From assembly GCF_963662255.1 (NCBI RefSeq), contig NW_026912212.1, positions 186,001 to 250,000 on the forward strand: a stretch of DNA of 64,000 nt, in the 5' to 3' direction. The notes beneath the pieces are model-generated. The model was not told where the DNA came from. It saw only the letters and a list, made by a program, of their open reading frames with translations, and ran no database searches. The stretch is from Cinclus cinclus. Its lineage: Eukaryota; Chordata; Aves; Passeriformes; Cinclidae. The position numbers and the translations under genes are program-made. Positions 1 through 10,962 of the stretch are shown piece by piece; the stretch's first letter is position 1, and every line of letters starts with the position of its first letter.

Positions 1-2
1 AG

Positions 3-21
3 CTGGCAACTAGGCTGCCAG
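3..21. repeat. Short dyad, 6-base arms (unit positions 3-21)
   Basis: Arms ctggca (3-8) and tgccag (16-21) are perfect inverted repeats around a 7-base loop containing CTAG. Recurs in every unit. Confidence 0.7.
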
Positions 22-198
22 AGTGCAGAATGTCGGCGGTCTGGCACGCCTGCTTGCCGAAAGCCAGGATCAGCGAGACAGCGTGCTAGGCTCTGTTTCA
101 CAGCACCCTGGAGAACACGCCCTTGAAGAATGCCCTCTCTGCTCCGCAAAAGCTCTGCCACAGTGAAGGTGGAAGAAGCAGCCTGTGGCCACGGGCAG

Positions 199-213
199 AG
201 CTGGTCAACAGCT
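199..213. repeat. Short dyad, 5-base arms (unit positions 199-213)
   Basis: Arms agctg (199-203) and cagct (209-213). Variable site 204 is the first loop base, so G/C variants leave the stem intact. Confidence 0.6.
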
Positions 214-286
214 GCGCCTAACTTGCCCAAGCTGCGAGAGCATTCTCAGCCGAGTTCTGCTTTGACAGAGCTATTGCTGAACTTTT

Positions 287-303
287 GCAGCCCCGGAGGC
301 TGC
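287..303. repeat. Short G+C-rich dyad, 6-base arms (unit positions 287-303)
   Basis: Arms gcagcc (287-292) and ggctgc (298-303) flank a 5-base loop. No variant was seen in it among the units. Confidence 0.7.
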
Positions 304-409
304 TGAAACCAAGGCTGTGTTCTGCCTCTTCATTCTTGCCTTCCTGTGCTCCAGCGAGAAGTGAAGCTCTGGCACGGCATTCAGCTTTGCCGCCTCTCTG
401 CACGGAAAG

Positions 410-427
410 CACTAGACAGAACTAGTG
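410..427. repeat. Short dyad, 6-base arms around two CTAG sites (410-427)
   Basis: Arms cactag (410-415) and ctagtg (422-427) flank a 6-base loop. CTAG occurs about ten times per unit, against about five expected for random sequence. Confidence 0.7.
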
Positions 428-595
428 TGCTTCGTGCATGCTCTCTCCTCGCTTTTATGGTCACTGCTCTGCTTTTTGCTTGGCAGCGTTCCAAGGGTCC
501 ACGGCATACCTCTTGCACAGCGAGAGGTGGCCGGCGAGGAATACTTGCTGGCTTAAGTCGTTCCATGCTCAAGGCATTCATCAGAGCAACACCAT

Positions 596-614
596 GGGGG
601 AAAAGAGGGGGGAA
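596..614 (+). repeat. Polypurine tract, 19 bases (unit positions 596-614)
   Basis: Strand-asymmetric run of G5, A4, GA, G6 and A2 with no pyrimidine. It is the longest homopurine run noticed in the unit and is invariant except in unit 36, where it expands by 8 bases. Confidence 0.85.
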
Positions 615-752
615 CACTGCAGGACAAATTTCTATGCTGGAACAGGATTGTCTGCGAGACAGCTCTCCGCAGCGCTAGTATTTGGCCAGGCTGAAATCAG
701 CGCCACGGGAAGCCAATCTGACAAGCGGAGTGCAACGAGCGCGGCGATATGG

Positions 753-771
753 GGCCACTTGGCAGGTGGCC
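753..771. repeat. Short dyad, 6-base arms (unit positions 753-771)
   Basis: Arms ggccac (753-758) and gtggcc (766-771) flank a 7-base loop. The private change of unit 40 (base 54240) falls in the loop. Confidence 0.7.
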
Positions 772-950
772 GAAGAAAGACGGCTGCCCCGCGAATGGGG
801 TGCCAGAAGGCAAGTTTCAGCAGGGCGTTCCGGGCGAGCTTAATGTGTAGCCGCAGTTGTTCTAGGCGAGATTGTAGCCGAGAAGCTTTCCGTCTCCATT
901 CACGAGACAAGAAAAGCAGAACGCAATGGTCTAGAGGGTTGAGAAGAAAA

Positions 951-964
951 GTGCTCGTAGCGAG
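951..964. repeat. Hairpin-like 14-base direct repeat, copy A (951-964)
   Basis: gtgctcgtagcgag contains gctcg/cgagc-type self-complementarity around a 3-base loop. A near copy with two mismatches lies 47 bases downstream at 998-1011. Confidence 0.65.
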
Positions 965-997
965 CTCGTTGCGGCAGAAGCGAAAGCCAGGAGCAGC

Positions 998-1011
998 GTG
1001 CTCGCTGCGAG
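998..1011. repeat. Hairpin-like 14-base direct repeat, copy B (998-1011)
   Basis: gtgctcgctgcgag has ctcg/cgag arms around a 3-base loop. The private change of unit 35 (position 1005) is in this loop. Confidence 0.65.
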
Positions 1012-1080
1012 AAGTAGACGGCGCTTCGCCTCCTTGGGAAGGAAATCGCGTCTGGGCACGAACGGCAGCCAGCGAAGCTT

Positions 1081-1100
1081 CAGAACAGCAGGCTGTTCTG
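1081..1100. repeat. Strongest dyad: 9-base arms, 2-base spacer (1081-1100)
   Basis: Arms cagaacagc (1081-1089) and gctgttctg (1092-1100) are perfectly complementary with only AG between them. This is the longest near-continuous palindrome seen, and it is present in every complete unit with no variant noticed. Confidence 0.85.
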
Positions 1101-1156
1101 CTCAGCGTACGAGCCTGAAGTGAGTGGCAAGGGCTAAGGGGACAGTTCCAAGGCAT

Positions 1157-1172
1157 CTAGCTTTCCTGCTAG
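1157..1172. repeat. Short dyad, 5-base arms around CTAG (1157-1172)
   Basis: Arms ctagc (1157-1161) and gctag (1168-1172) flank a 6-base loop. It lies just upstream of the 14-base presence/absence site. Confidence 0.65.
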
Positions 1173-1365
1173 CAATGCCATTTCTACCCTGCTCCTTTGC
1201 CCTTCTGCTCCGAGAGGCAGAGAGCACCTCGGCAGACGCAGTGCAGAGGGAAAGGACACAGTATCCGAGGGAGCGTGACGCCGCTTAGGCGGGCAAAGCA
1301 GAAAGGTGCCGCCCGGCACTGGCTTTGACTCCCTGAGCTTCCTTGCTAGGACAGCAGCTGCCGAA

Positions 1366-2730
1366 AGCTGGCAACTAGGCTGCCAGAGTGCAGAATGTCG
1401 GCGGTCTGGCACGCCTGCTTGCCGAAAGCCAGGATCAGCGAGACAGCGTGCTAGGCTCTGTTTCACAGCACCCTGGAGAACACGCCCTTGAAGAATGCCC
1501 TCTCTGCTCCGCAAAAGCTCTGCCACAGTGAAGGTGGAAGAAGCAGCCTGTGGCCACGGGCAGAGCTGGTCAACAGCTGCGCCTAACTTGCCCAAGCTGC
1601 GAGAGCATTCTCAGCCGAGTTCTGCTTTGACAGAGCTATTGCTGAACTTTTGCAGCCCCGGAGGCTGCTGAAACCAAGGCTGTGTTCTGCCTCTTCATTC
1701 TTGCCTTCCTGTGCTCCAGCGAGAAGTGAAGCTCTGGCACGGCATTCAGCTTTGCCGCCTCTCTGCACGGAAAGCACTAGACAGAACTAGTGTGCTTCGT
1801 GCATGCTCTCTCCTCGCTTTTATGGTCACTGCTCTGCTTTTTGCTTGGCAGCGTTCCAAGGGTCCACGGCATACCTCTTGCACAGCGAGAGGTGGCCGGC
1901 GAGGAATACTTGCTGGCTTAAGTCGTTCCATGCTCAAGGCATTCATCAGAGCAACACCATGGGGGAAAAGAGGGGGGAACACTGCAGGACAAATTTCTAT
2001 GCTGGAACAGGATTGTCTGCGAGACAGCTCTCCGCAGCGCTAGTATTTGGCCAGGCTGAAATCAGCGCCACGGGAAGCCAATCTGACAAGCGGAGTGCAA
2101 CGAGCGCGGCGATATGGGGCCACTTGGCAGGTGGCCGAAGAAAGACGGCTGCCCCGCGAATGGGGTGCCAGAAGGCAAGTTTCAGCAGGGCGTTCCGGGC
2201 GAGCTTAATGTGTAGCCGCAGTTGTTCTAGGCGAGATTGTAGCCGAGAAGCTTTCCGTCTCCATTCACGAGACAAGAAAAGCAGAACGCAATGGTCTAGA
2301 GGGTTGAGAAGAAAAGTGCTCGTAGCGAGCTCGTTGCGGCAGAAGCGAAAGCCAGGAGCAGCGTGCTCGCTGCGAGAAGTAGACGGCGCTTCGCCTCCTT
2401 GGGAAGGAAATCGCGTCTGGGCACGAACGGCAGCCAGCGAAGCTTCAGAACAGCAGGCTGTTCTGCTCAGCGTACGAGCCTGAAGTGAGTGGCAAGGGCT
2501 AAGGGGACAGTTCCAAGGCATCTAGCTTTCCTGCTAGCAATGCCATTTCTACCCTGCTCCTTTGCCCTTCTGCTCCGAGAGGCAGAGAGCACCTCGGCAG
2601 ACGCAGTGCAGAGGGAAAGGACACAGTATCCGAGGGAGCGTGGCGCCGCTTAGGCGGGCAAAGCAGAAAGGTGCCGCCCGGCACTGGCTTTGACTCCCTG
2701 AGCTTCCTTGCTAGGACAGCAGCTGCCGAA
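1366..2730 (+). repeat. Satellite unit 2, short class
   Basis: 1365 bases. C617, C830, C1047, A1109, G1278. It matches unit 3 at every tracked site and differs from unit 1 only at 1278. Confidence 0.97.
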
Positions 2731-4095
2731 AGCTGGCAACTAGGCTGCCAGAGTGCAGAATGTCGGCGGTCTGGCACGCCTGCTTGCCGAAAGCCAGGAT
2801 CAGCGAGACAGCGTGCTAGGCTCTGTTTCACAGCACCCTGGAGAACACGCCCTTGAAGAATGCCCTCTCTGCTCCGCAAAAGCTCTGCCACAGTGAAGGT
2901 GGAAGAAGCAGCCTGTGGCCACGGGCAGAGCTGGTCAACAGCTGCGCCTAACTTGCCCAAGCTGCGAGAGCATTCTCAGCCGAGTTCTGCTTTGACAGAG
3001 CTATTGCTGAACTTTTGCAGCCCCGGAGGCTGCTGAAACCAAGGCTGTGTTCTGCCTCTTCATTCTTGCCTTCCTGTGCTCCAGCGAGAAGTGAAGCTCT
3101 GGCACGGCATTCAGCTTTGCCGCCTCTCTGCACGGAAAGCACTAGACAGAACTAGTGTGCTTCGTGCATGCTCTCTCCTCGCTTTTATGGTCACTGCTCT
3201 GCTTTTTGCTTGGCAGCGTTCCAAGGGTCCACGGCATACCTCTTGCACAGCGAGAGGTGGCCGGCGAGGAATACTTGCTGGCTTAAGTCGTTCCATGCTC
3301 AAGGCATTCATCAGAGCAACACCATGGGGGAAAAGAGGGGGGAACACTGCAGGACAAATTTCTATGCTGGAACAGGATTGTCTGCGAGACAGCTCTCCGC
3401 AGCGCTAGTATTTGGCCAGGCTGAAATCAGCGCCACGGGAAGCCAATCTGACAAGCGGAGTGCAACGAGCGCGGCGATATGGGGCCACTTGGCAGGTGGC
3501 CGAAGAAAGACGGCTGCCCCGCGAATGGGGTGCCAGAAGGCAAGTTTCAGCAGGGCGTTCCGGGCGAGCTTAATGTGTAGCCGCAGTTGTTCTAGGCGAG
3601 ATTGTAGCCGAGAAGCTTTCCGTCTCCATTCACGAGACAAGAAAAGCAGAACGCAATGGTCTAGAGGGTTGAGAAGAAAAGTGCTCGTAGCGAGCTCGTT
3701 GCGGCAGAAGCGAAAGCCAGGAGCAGCGTGCTCGCTGCGAGAAGTAGACGGCGCTTCGCCTCCTTGGGAAGGAAATCGCGTCTGGGCACGAACGGCAGCC
3801 AGCGAAGCTTCAGAACAGCAGGCTGTTCTGCTCAGCGTACGAGCCTGAAGTGAGTGGCAAGGGCTAAGGGGACAGTTCCAAGGCATCTAGCTTTCCTGCT
3901 AGCAATGCCATTTCTACCCTGCTCCTTTGCCCTTCTGCTCCGAGAGGCAGAGAGCACCTCGGCAGACGCAGTGCAGAGGGAAAGGACACAGTATCCGAGG
4001 GAGCGTGGCGCCGCTTAGGCGGGCAAAGCAGAAAGGTGCCGCCCGGCACTGGCTTTGACTCCCTGAGCTTCCTTGCTAGGACAGCAGCTGCCGAA
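2731..4095 (+). repeat. Satellite unit 3, short class
   Basis: 1365 bases. C617, C830, C1047, A1109, G1278. It has the same haplotype as unit 2, so the two may come from a recent one-unit duplication. Confidence 0.97.
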
Positions 4096-5474
4096 AGCTG
4101 GCAACTAGGCTGCCAGAGTGCAGAATGTCGGCGGTCTGGCACGCCTGCTTGCCGAAAGCCAGGATCAGCGAGACAGCGTGCTAGGCTCTGTTTCACAGCA
4201 CCCTGGAGAACACGCCCTTGAAGAATGCCCTCTCTGCTCCGCAAAAGCTCTGCCACAGTGAAGGTGGAAGAAGCAGCCTGTGGCCACGGGCAGAGCTGGT
4301 CAACAGCTGCGCCTAACTTGCCCAAGCTGCGAGAGCATTCTCAGCCGAGTTCTGCTTTGACAGAGCTATTGCTGAACTTTTGCAGCCCCGGAGGCTGCTG
4401 AAACCAAGGCTGTGTTCTGCCTCTTCATTCTTGCCTTCCTGTGCTCCAGCGAGAAGTGAAGCTCTGGCACGGCATTCAGCTTTGCCGCCTCTCTGCACGG
4501 AAAGCACTAGACAGAACTAGTGTGCTTCGTGCATGCTCTCTCCTCGCTTTTATGGTCACTGCTCTGCTTTTTGCTTGGCAGCGTTCCAAGGGTCCACGGC
4601 ATACCTCTTGCACAGCGAGAGGTGGCCGGCGAGGAATACTTGCTGGCTTAAGTCGTTCCATGCTCAAGGCATTCATCAGAGCAACACCATGGGGGAAAAG
4701 AGGGGGGAACATTGCAGGACAAATTTCTATGCTGGAACAGGATTGTCTGCGAGACAGCTCTCCGCAGCGCTAGTATTTGGCCAGGCTGAAATCAGCGCCA
4801 CGGGAAGCCAATCTGACAAGCGGAGTGCAACGAGCGCGGCGATATGGGGCCACTTGGCAGGTGGCCGAAGAAAGACGGCTGCCCCGCGAATGGGGTGCCA
4901 GAAGGCAAGTTTCAGCAGGGCGTTGCGGGCGAGCTTAATGTGTAGCCGCAGTTGTTCTAGGCGAGATTGTAGCCGAGAAGCTTTCCGTCTCCATTCACGA
5001 GACAAGAAAAGCAGAACGCAATGGTCTAGAGGGTTGAGAAGAAAAGTGCTCGTAGCGAGCTCGTTGCGGCAGAAGCGAAAGCCAGGAGCAGCGTGCTCGC
5101 TGCGAGAAGTAGACGGCGCTTCGCCTCCTTGGGAAGGAAATGGCGTCTGGGCACGAACGGCAGCCAGCGAAGCTTCAGAACAGCAGGCTGTTCTGCTCAG
5201 CGTACGAGCCTGAAGTGAGTGGCAAGGGCTAAGGGGACAGTTCCAAGGCATCTAGCTTTCCTGCTAGCAATGCCATTTCTACCCTGCTGTGGAAAACATT
5301 GTCCTTTGCCCTTCTGCTCCGAGAGGCAGAGAGCACCTCGGCAGACGCAGTGCAGAGGGAAAGGACACAGTATCCGAGGGAGCGTGACGCCGCTTAGGCG
5401 GGCAAAGCAGAAAGGTGCCGCCCGGCACTGGCTTTGACTCCCTGAGCTTCCTTGCTAGGACAGCAGCTGCCGAA
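4096..5474 (+). repeat. Satellite unit 4, long class
   Basis: 1379 bases, with the 14-base segment at 5289-5302. T617, G830, G1047, A1109, A1278. Unit 44, about 55 kb away, has the same haplotype. Confidence 0.97.
5289..5302 (+). repeat. 14-base segment defining the long class (first occurrence)
   Basis: gtggaaaacattgt lies between unit positions 1193 and 1194 and is only 5/14 G+C in a unit of about 57% G+C. It is identical in all 22 long units. It is not a duplication of flanking bases, and only one base of junction ambiguity exists, so simple slippage does not explain it. Whether the long or short form is ancestral cannot be told from this window. Confidence 0.9.
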
Positions 5475-6853
5475 AGCTGGCAACTAGGCTGCCAGAGTGC
5501 AGAATGTCGGCGGTCTGGCACGCCTGCTTGCCGAAAGCCAGGATCAGCGAGACAGCGTGCTAGGCTCTGTTTCACAGCACCCTGGAGAACACGCCCTTGA
5601 AGAATGCCCTCTCTGCTCCGCAAAAGCTCTGCCACAGTGAAGGTGGAAGAAGCAGCCTGTGGCCACGGGCAGAGCTGGTCAACAGCTGCGCCTAACTTGC
5701 CCAAGCTGCGAGAGCATTCTCAGCCGAGTTCTGCTTTGACAGAGCTATTGCTGAACTTTTGCAGCCCCGGAGGCTGCTGAAACCAAGGCTGTGTTCTGCC
5801 TCTTCATTCTTGCCTTCCTGTGCTCCAGCGAGAAGTGAAGCTCTGGCACGGCATTCAGCTTTGCCGCCTCTCTGCACGGAAAGCACTAGACAGAACTAGT
5901 GTGCTTCGTGCATGCTCTCTCCTCGCTTTTATGGTCACTGCTCTGCTTTTTGCTTGGCAGCGTTCCAAGGGTCCACGGCATACCTCTTGCACAGCGAGAG
6001 GTGGCCGGCGAGGAATACTTGCTGGCTTAAGTCGTTCCATGCTCAAGGCATTCATCAGAGCAACACCATGGGGGAAAAGAGGGGGGAACACTGCAGGACA
6101 AATTTCTATGCTGGAACAGGATTGTCTGCGAGACAGCTCTCCGCAGCGCTAGTATTTGGCCAGGCTGAAATCAGCGCCACGGGAAGCCAATCTGACAAGC
6201 GGAGTGCAACGAGCGCGGCGATATGGGGCCACTTGGCAGGTGGCCGAAGAAAGACGGCTGCCCCGCGAATGGGGTGCCAGAAGGCAAGTTTCAGCAGGGC
6301 GTTCCGGGCGAGCTTAATGTGTAGCCGCAGTTGTTCTAGGCGAGATTGTAGCCGAGAAGCTTTCCGTCTCCATTCACGAGACAAGAAAAGCAGAACGCAA
6401 TGGTCTAGAGGGTTGAGAAGAAAAGTGCTCGTAGCGAGCTCGTTGCGGCAGAAGCGAAAGCCAGGAGCAGCGTGCTCGCTGCGAGAAGTAGACGGCGCTT
6501 CGCCTCCTTGGGAAGGAAATCGCGTCTGGGCACGAACGGCAGCCAGCGAAGCTTCAGAACAGCAGGCTGTTCTGCTCAGCGTGCGAGCCTGAAGTGAGTG
6601 GCAAGGGCTAAGGGGACAGTTCCAAGGCATCTAGCTTTCCTGCTAGCAATGCCATTTCTACCCTGCTGTGGAAAACATTGTCCTTTGCCCTTCTGCTCCG
6701 AGAGGCAGAGAGCACCTCGGCAGACGCAGTGCAGAGGGAAAGGACACAGTATCCGAGGGAGCGTGGCGCCGCTTAGGCGGGCAAAGCAGAAAGGTGCCGC
6801 CCGGCACTGGCTTTGACTCCCTGAGCTTCCTTGCTAGGACAGCAGCTGCCGAA
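5475..6853 (+). repeat. Satellite unit 5, long class
   Basis: 1379 bases, with the 14-base segment at 6668-6681. C617, C830, C1047, G1109, G1278. It shares its haplotype with unit 22. Pairing of the segment with G1278 is rare (units 5, 8, 12 and 22 only). Confidence 0.97.
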
Positions 6854-8218
6854 AGCTGGCAACTAGGCTGCCAGAGTGCAGAATGTCGGCGGTCTGGCAC
6901 GCCTGCTTGCCGAAAGCCAGGATCAGCGAGACAGCGTGCTAGGCTCTGTTTCACAGCACCCTGGAGAACACGCCCTTGAAGAATGCCCTCTCTGCTCCGC
7001 AAAAGCTCTGCCACAGTGAAGGTGGAAGAAGCAGCCTGTGGCCACGGGCAGAGCTGGTCAACAGCTGCGCCTAACTTGCCCAAGCTGCGAGAGCATTCTC
7101 AGCCGAGTTCTGCTTTGACAGAGCTATTGCTGAACTTTTGCAGCCCCGGAGGCTGCTGAAACCAAGGCTGTGTTCTGCCTCTTCATTCTTGCCTTCCTGT
7201 GCTCCAGCGAGAAGTGAAGCTCTGGCACGGCATTCAGCTTTGCCGCCTCTCTGCACGGAAAGCACTAGACAGAACTAGTGTGCTTCGTGCATGCTCTCTC
7301 CTCGCTTTTATGGTCACTGCTCTGCTTTTTGCTTGGCAGCGTTCCAAGGGTCCACGGCATACCTCTTGCACAGCGAGAGGTGGCCGGCGAGGAATACTTG
7401 CTGGCTTAAGTCGTTCCATGCTCAAGGCATTCATCAGAGCAACACCATGGGGGAAAAGAGGGGGGAACACTGCAGGACAAATTTCTATGCTGGAACAGGA
7501 TTGTCTGCGAGACAGCTCTCCGCAGCGCTAGTATTTGGCCAGGCTGAAATCAGCGCCACGGGAAGCCAATCTGACAAGCGGAGTGCAACGAGCGCGGCGA
7601 TATGGGGCCACTTGGCAGGTGGCCGAAGAAAGACGGCTGCCCCGCGAATGGGGTGCCAGAAGGCAAGTTTCAGCAGGGCGTTCCGGGCGAGCTTAATGTG
7701 TAGCCGCAGTTGTTCTAGGCGAGATTGTAGCCGAGAAGCTTTCCGTCTCCATTCACGAGACAAGAAAAGCAGAACGCAATGGTCTAGAGGGTTGAGAAGA
7801 AAAGTGCTCGTAGCGAGCTCGTTGCGGCAGAAGCGAAAGCCAGGAGCAGCGTGCTCGCTGCGAGAAGTAGACGGCGCTTCGCCTCCTTGGGAAGGAAATC
7901 GCGTCTGGGCACGAACGGCAGCCAGCGAAGCTTCAGAACAGCAGGCTGTTCTGCTCAGCGTACGAGCCTGAAGTGAGTGGCAAGGGCTAAGGGGACAGTG
8001 CCAAGGCATCTAGCTTTCCTGCTAGCAATGCCATTTCTACCCTGCTCCTTTGCCCTTCTGCTCCGAGAGGCAGAGAGCACCTCGGCAGACGCAGTGCAGA
8101 GGGAAAGGACACAGTATCCGAGGGAGCGTGACGCCGCTTAGGCGGGCAAAGCAGAAAGGTGCCGCCCGGCACTGGCTTTGACTCCCTGAGCTTCCTTGCT
8201 AGGACAGCAGCTGCCGAA
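6854..8218 (+). repeat. Satellite unit 6, short class
   Basis: 1365 bases. C617, C830, C1047, A1109, A1278, with the rare G at 1147 (base 8000) shared only with unit 10. First unit of higher-order copy 1. Confidence 0.97.
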
Positions 8219-9583
8219 AGCTGGCAACTAGGCTGCCAGAGTGCAGAATGTCGGCGGTCTGGCACGCCTGCTTGCCGAAAGCCAGGATCAGCGAGACAGC
8301 GTGCTAGGCTCTGTTTCACAGCACCCTGGAGAACACGCCCTTGAAGAATGCCCTCTCTGCTCCGCAAAAGCTCTGCCACAGTGAAGGTGGAAGAAGCAGC
8401 CTGTGGCCACGGGCAGAGCTGCTCAACAGCTGCGCCTAACTTGCCCAAGCTGCGAGAGCATTCTCAGCCGAGTTCTGCTTTGACAGAGCTATTGCTGAAC
8501 TTTTGCAGCCCCGGAGGCTGCTGAAACCAAGGCTGTGTTCTGCCTCTTCATTCTTGCCTTCCTGTGCTCCAGCGAGAAGTGAAGCTCTGGCACGGCATTC
8601 AGCTTTGCCGCCTCTCTGCACGGAAAGCACTAGACAGAACTAGTGTGCTTCGTGCATGCTCTCTCCTCGCTTTTATGGTCACTGCTCTGCTTTTTGCTTG
8701 GCAGCGTTCCAAGGGTCCACGGCATACCTCTTGCACAGCGAGAGGTGGCCGGCGAGGAATACTTGCTGGCTTAAGTCGTTCCATGCTCAAGGCATTCATC
8801 AGAGCAACACCATGGGGGAAAAGAGGGGGGAACATTGCAGGACAAATTTCTATGCTGGAACAGGATTGTCTGCGAGACAGCTCTCCGCAGCGCTAGTATT
8901 TGGCCAGGCTGAAATCAGCGCCACGGGAAGCCAATCTGACAAGCGGAGTGCAACGAGCGCGGCGATATGGGGCCACTTGGCAGGTGGCCGAAGAAAGACG
9001 GCTGCCCCGCGAATGGGGTGCCAGAAGGCAAGTTTCAGCAGGGCGTTCCGGGCGAGCTTAATGTGTAGCCGCAGTTGTTCTAGGCGAGATTGTAGCCGAG
9101 AAGCTTTCCGTCTCCATTCACGAGACAAGAAAAGCAGAACGCAATGGTCTAGAGGGTTGAGAAGAAAAGTGCTCGTAGCGAGCTCGTTGCGGCAGAAGCG
9201 AAAGCCAGGAGCAGCGTGCTCGCTGCGAGAAGTAGACGGCGCTTCGCCTCCTTGGGAAGGAAATCGCGTCTGGGCACGAACGGCAGCCAGCGAAGCTTCA
9301 GAACAGCAGGCTGTTCTGCTCAGCGTACGAGCCTGAAGTGAGTGGCAAGGGCTAAGGGGACAGTTCCAAGGCATCTAGCTTTCCTGCTAGCAATGCCATT
9401 TCTACCCTGCTCCTTTGCCCTTCTGCTCCGAGAGGCAGAGAGCACCTCGGCAGACGCAGTGCAGAGGGAAAGGACACAGTATCCGAGGGAGCGTGGCGCC
9501 GCTTAGGCGGGCAAAGCAGAAAGGTGCCGCCCGGCACTGGCTTTGACTCCCTGAGCTTCCTTGCTAGGACAGCAGCTGCCGAA
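8219..9583 (+). repeat. Satellite unit 7, short class
   Basis: 1365 bases. C at 204 (base 8422), T617, C830, C1047, A1109, G1278. It has the same haplotype as unit 11. Confidence 0.97.
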
Positions 9584-10962
9584 AGCTGGCAACTAGGCTG
9601 CCAGAGTGCAGAATGTCGGCGGTCTGGCACGCCTGCTTGCCGAAAGCCAGGATCAGCGAGACAGCGTGCTAGGCTCTGTTTCACAGCACCCTGGAGAACA
9701 CGCCCTTGAAGAATGCCCTCTCTGCTCCGCAAAAGCTCTGCCACAGTGAAGGTGGAAGAAGCAGCCTGTGGCCACGGGCAGAGCTGGTCAACAGCTGCGC
9801 CTAACTTGCCCAAGCTGCGAGAGCATTCTCAGCCGAGTTCTGCTTTGACAGAGCTATTGCTGAACTTTTGCAGCCCCGGAGGCTGCTGAAACCAAGGCTG
9901 TGTTCTGCCTCTTCATTCTTGCCTTCCTGTGCTCCAGCGAGAAGTGAAGCTCTGGCACGGCATTCAGCTTTGCCGCCTCTCTGCACGGAAAGCACTAGAC
10001 AGAACTAGTGTGCTTCGTGCATGCTCTCTCCTCGCTTTTATGGTCACTGCTCTGCTTTTTGCTTGGCAGCGTTCCAAGGGTCCACGGCATACCTCTTGCA
10101 CAGCGAGAGGTGGCCGGCGAGGAATACTTGCTGGCTTAAGTCGTTCCATGCTCAAGGCATTCATCAGAGCAACACCATGGGGGAAAAGAGGGGGGAACAC
10201 TGCAGGACAAATTTCTATGCTGGAACAGGATTGTCTGCGAGACAGCTCTCCGCAGCGCTAGTATTTGGCCAGGCTGAAATCAGCGCCACGGGAAGCCAAT
10301 CTGACAAGCGGAGTGCAACGAGCGCGGCGATATGGGGCCACTTGGCAGGTGGCCGAAGAAAGACGGCTGCCCCGCGAATGGGGTGCCAGAAGGCAAGTTT
10401 CAGCAGGGCGTTGCGGGCGAGCTTAATGTGTAGCCGCAGTTGTTCTAGGCGAGATTGTAGCCGAGAAGCTTTCCGTCTCCATTCACGAGACAAGAAAAGC
10501 AGAACGCAATGGTCTAGAGGGTTGAGAAGAAAAGTGCTCGTAGCGAGCTCGTTGCGGCAGAAGCGAAAGCCAGGAGCAGCGTGCTCGCTGCGAGAAGTAG
10601 ACGGCGCTTCGCCTCCTTGGGAAGGAAATCGCGTCTGGGCACGAACGGCAGCCAGCGAAGCTTCAGAACAGCAGGCTGTTCTGCTCAGCGTACGAGCCTG
10701 AAGTGAGTGGCAAGGGCTAAGGGGACAGTTCCAAGGCATCTAGCTTTCCTGCTAGCAATGCCATTTCTACCCTGCTGTGGAAAACATTGTCCTTTGCCCT
10801 TCTGCTCCGAGAGGCAGAGAGCACCTCGGCAGACGCAGTGCAGAGGGAAAGGACACAGTATCCGAGGGAGCGTGGCGCCGCTTAGGCGGGCAAAGCAGAA
10901 AGGTGCCGCCCGGCACTGGCTTTGACTCCCTGAGCTTCCTTGCTAGGACAGCAGCTGCCGAA
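9584..10962 (+). repeat. Satellite unit 8, long class
   Basis: 1379 bases, with the 14-base segment at 10777-10790. C617, G830, C1047, A1109, G1278. It is the counterpart of unit 12 in the four-unit block and differs from it at 617 and 1047. Confidence 0.97.

Larger units (their letters stand above)
1..1365 (+). repeat. Satellite unit 1, short class (reference unit)
   Basis: 1365 bases; used here as the reference for unit positions. Haplotype C617, C830, C1047, A1109, A1278, without the 14-base segment. Units 14 and 25 have the same haplotype at all tracked sites. Confidence 0.97.

Noticed and set aside
596..614. G-quadruplex in the polypurine tract
   Set aside because: Only two long G runs are present in the tract; four nearby runs are needed.
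525..772. AGGTGGC cores at 525-531 and 764-770 resembling part of a CTCF site
   Set aside because: The preceding five bases match the consensus at only one and two positions respectively, so the match is weak without a scored motif scan.
438..1118. A 226-codon forward reading frame that recurs in nearly every unit
   Set aside because: It overlaps a 174-codon antisense frame and other frames, and its Arg-, Ser- and Cys-rich product matches no family I recognise. Most tracked substitutions in it change the amino acid (nine of eleven), as expected without constraint. Recurrence follows from satellite homogenisation, and unit 36 is frameshifted. No promoter, splice site or polyadenylation signal was recognised.
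632..1156. 174-codon and 153-codon reverse-strand frames, and 61- to 141-codon frames elsewhere in the unit
   Set aside because: They are open by chance in G+C-rich DNA. Several appear or vanish with the 14-base segment or the A/G state of site 1278, which is not gene-like.
5289..5302. The 14-base segment as a transposon footprint or a protein-binding box
   Set aside because: No target-site duplication or terminal inverted repeat is visible. Resemblance of the reverse complement to a SOX-type ACAAT core is too short to support.
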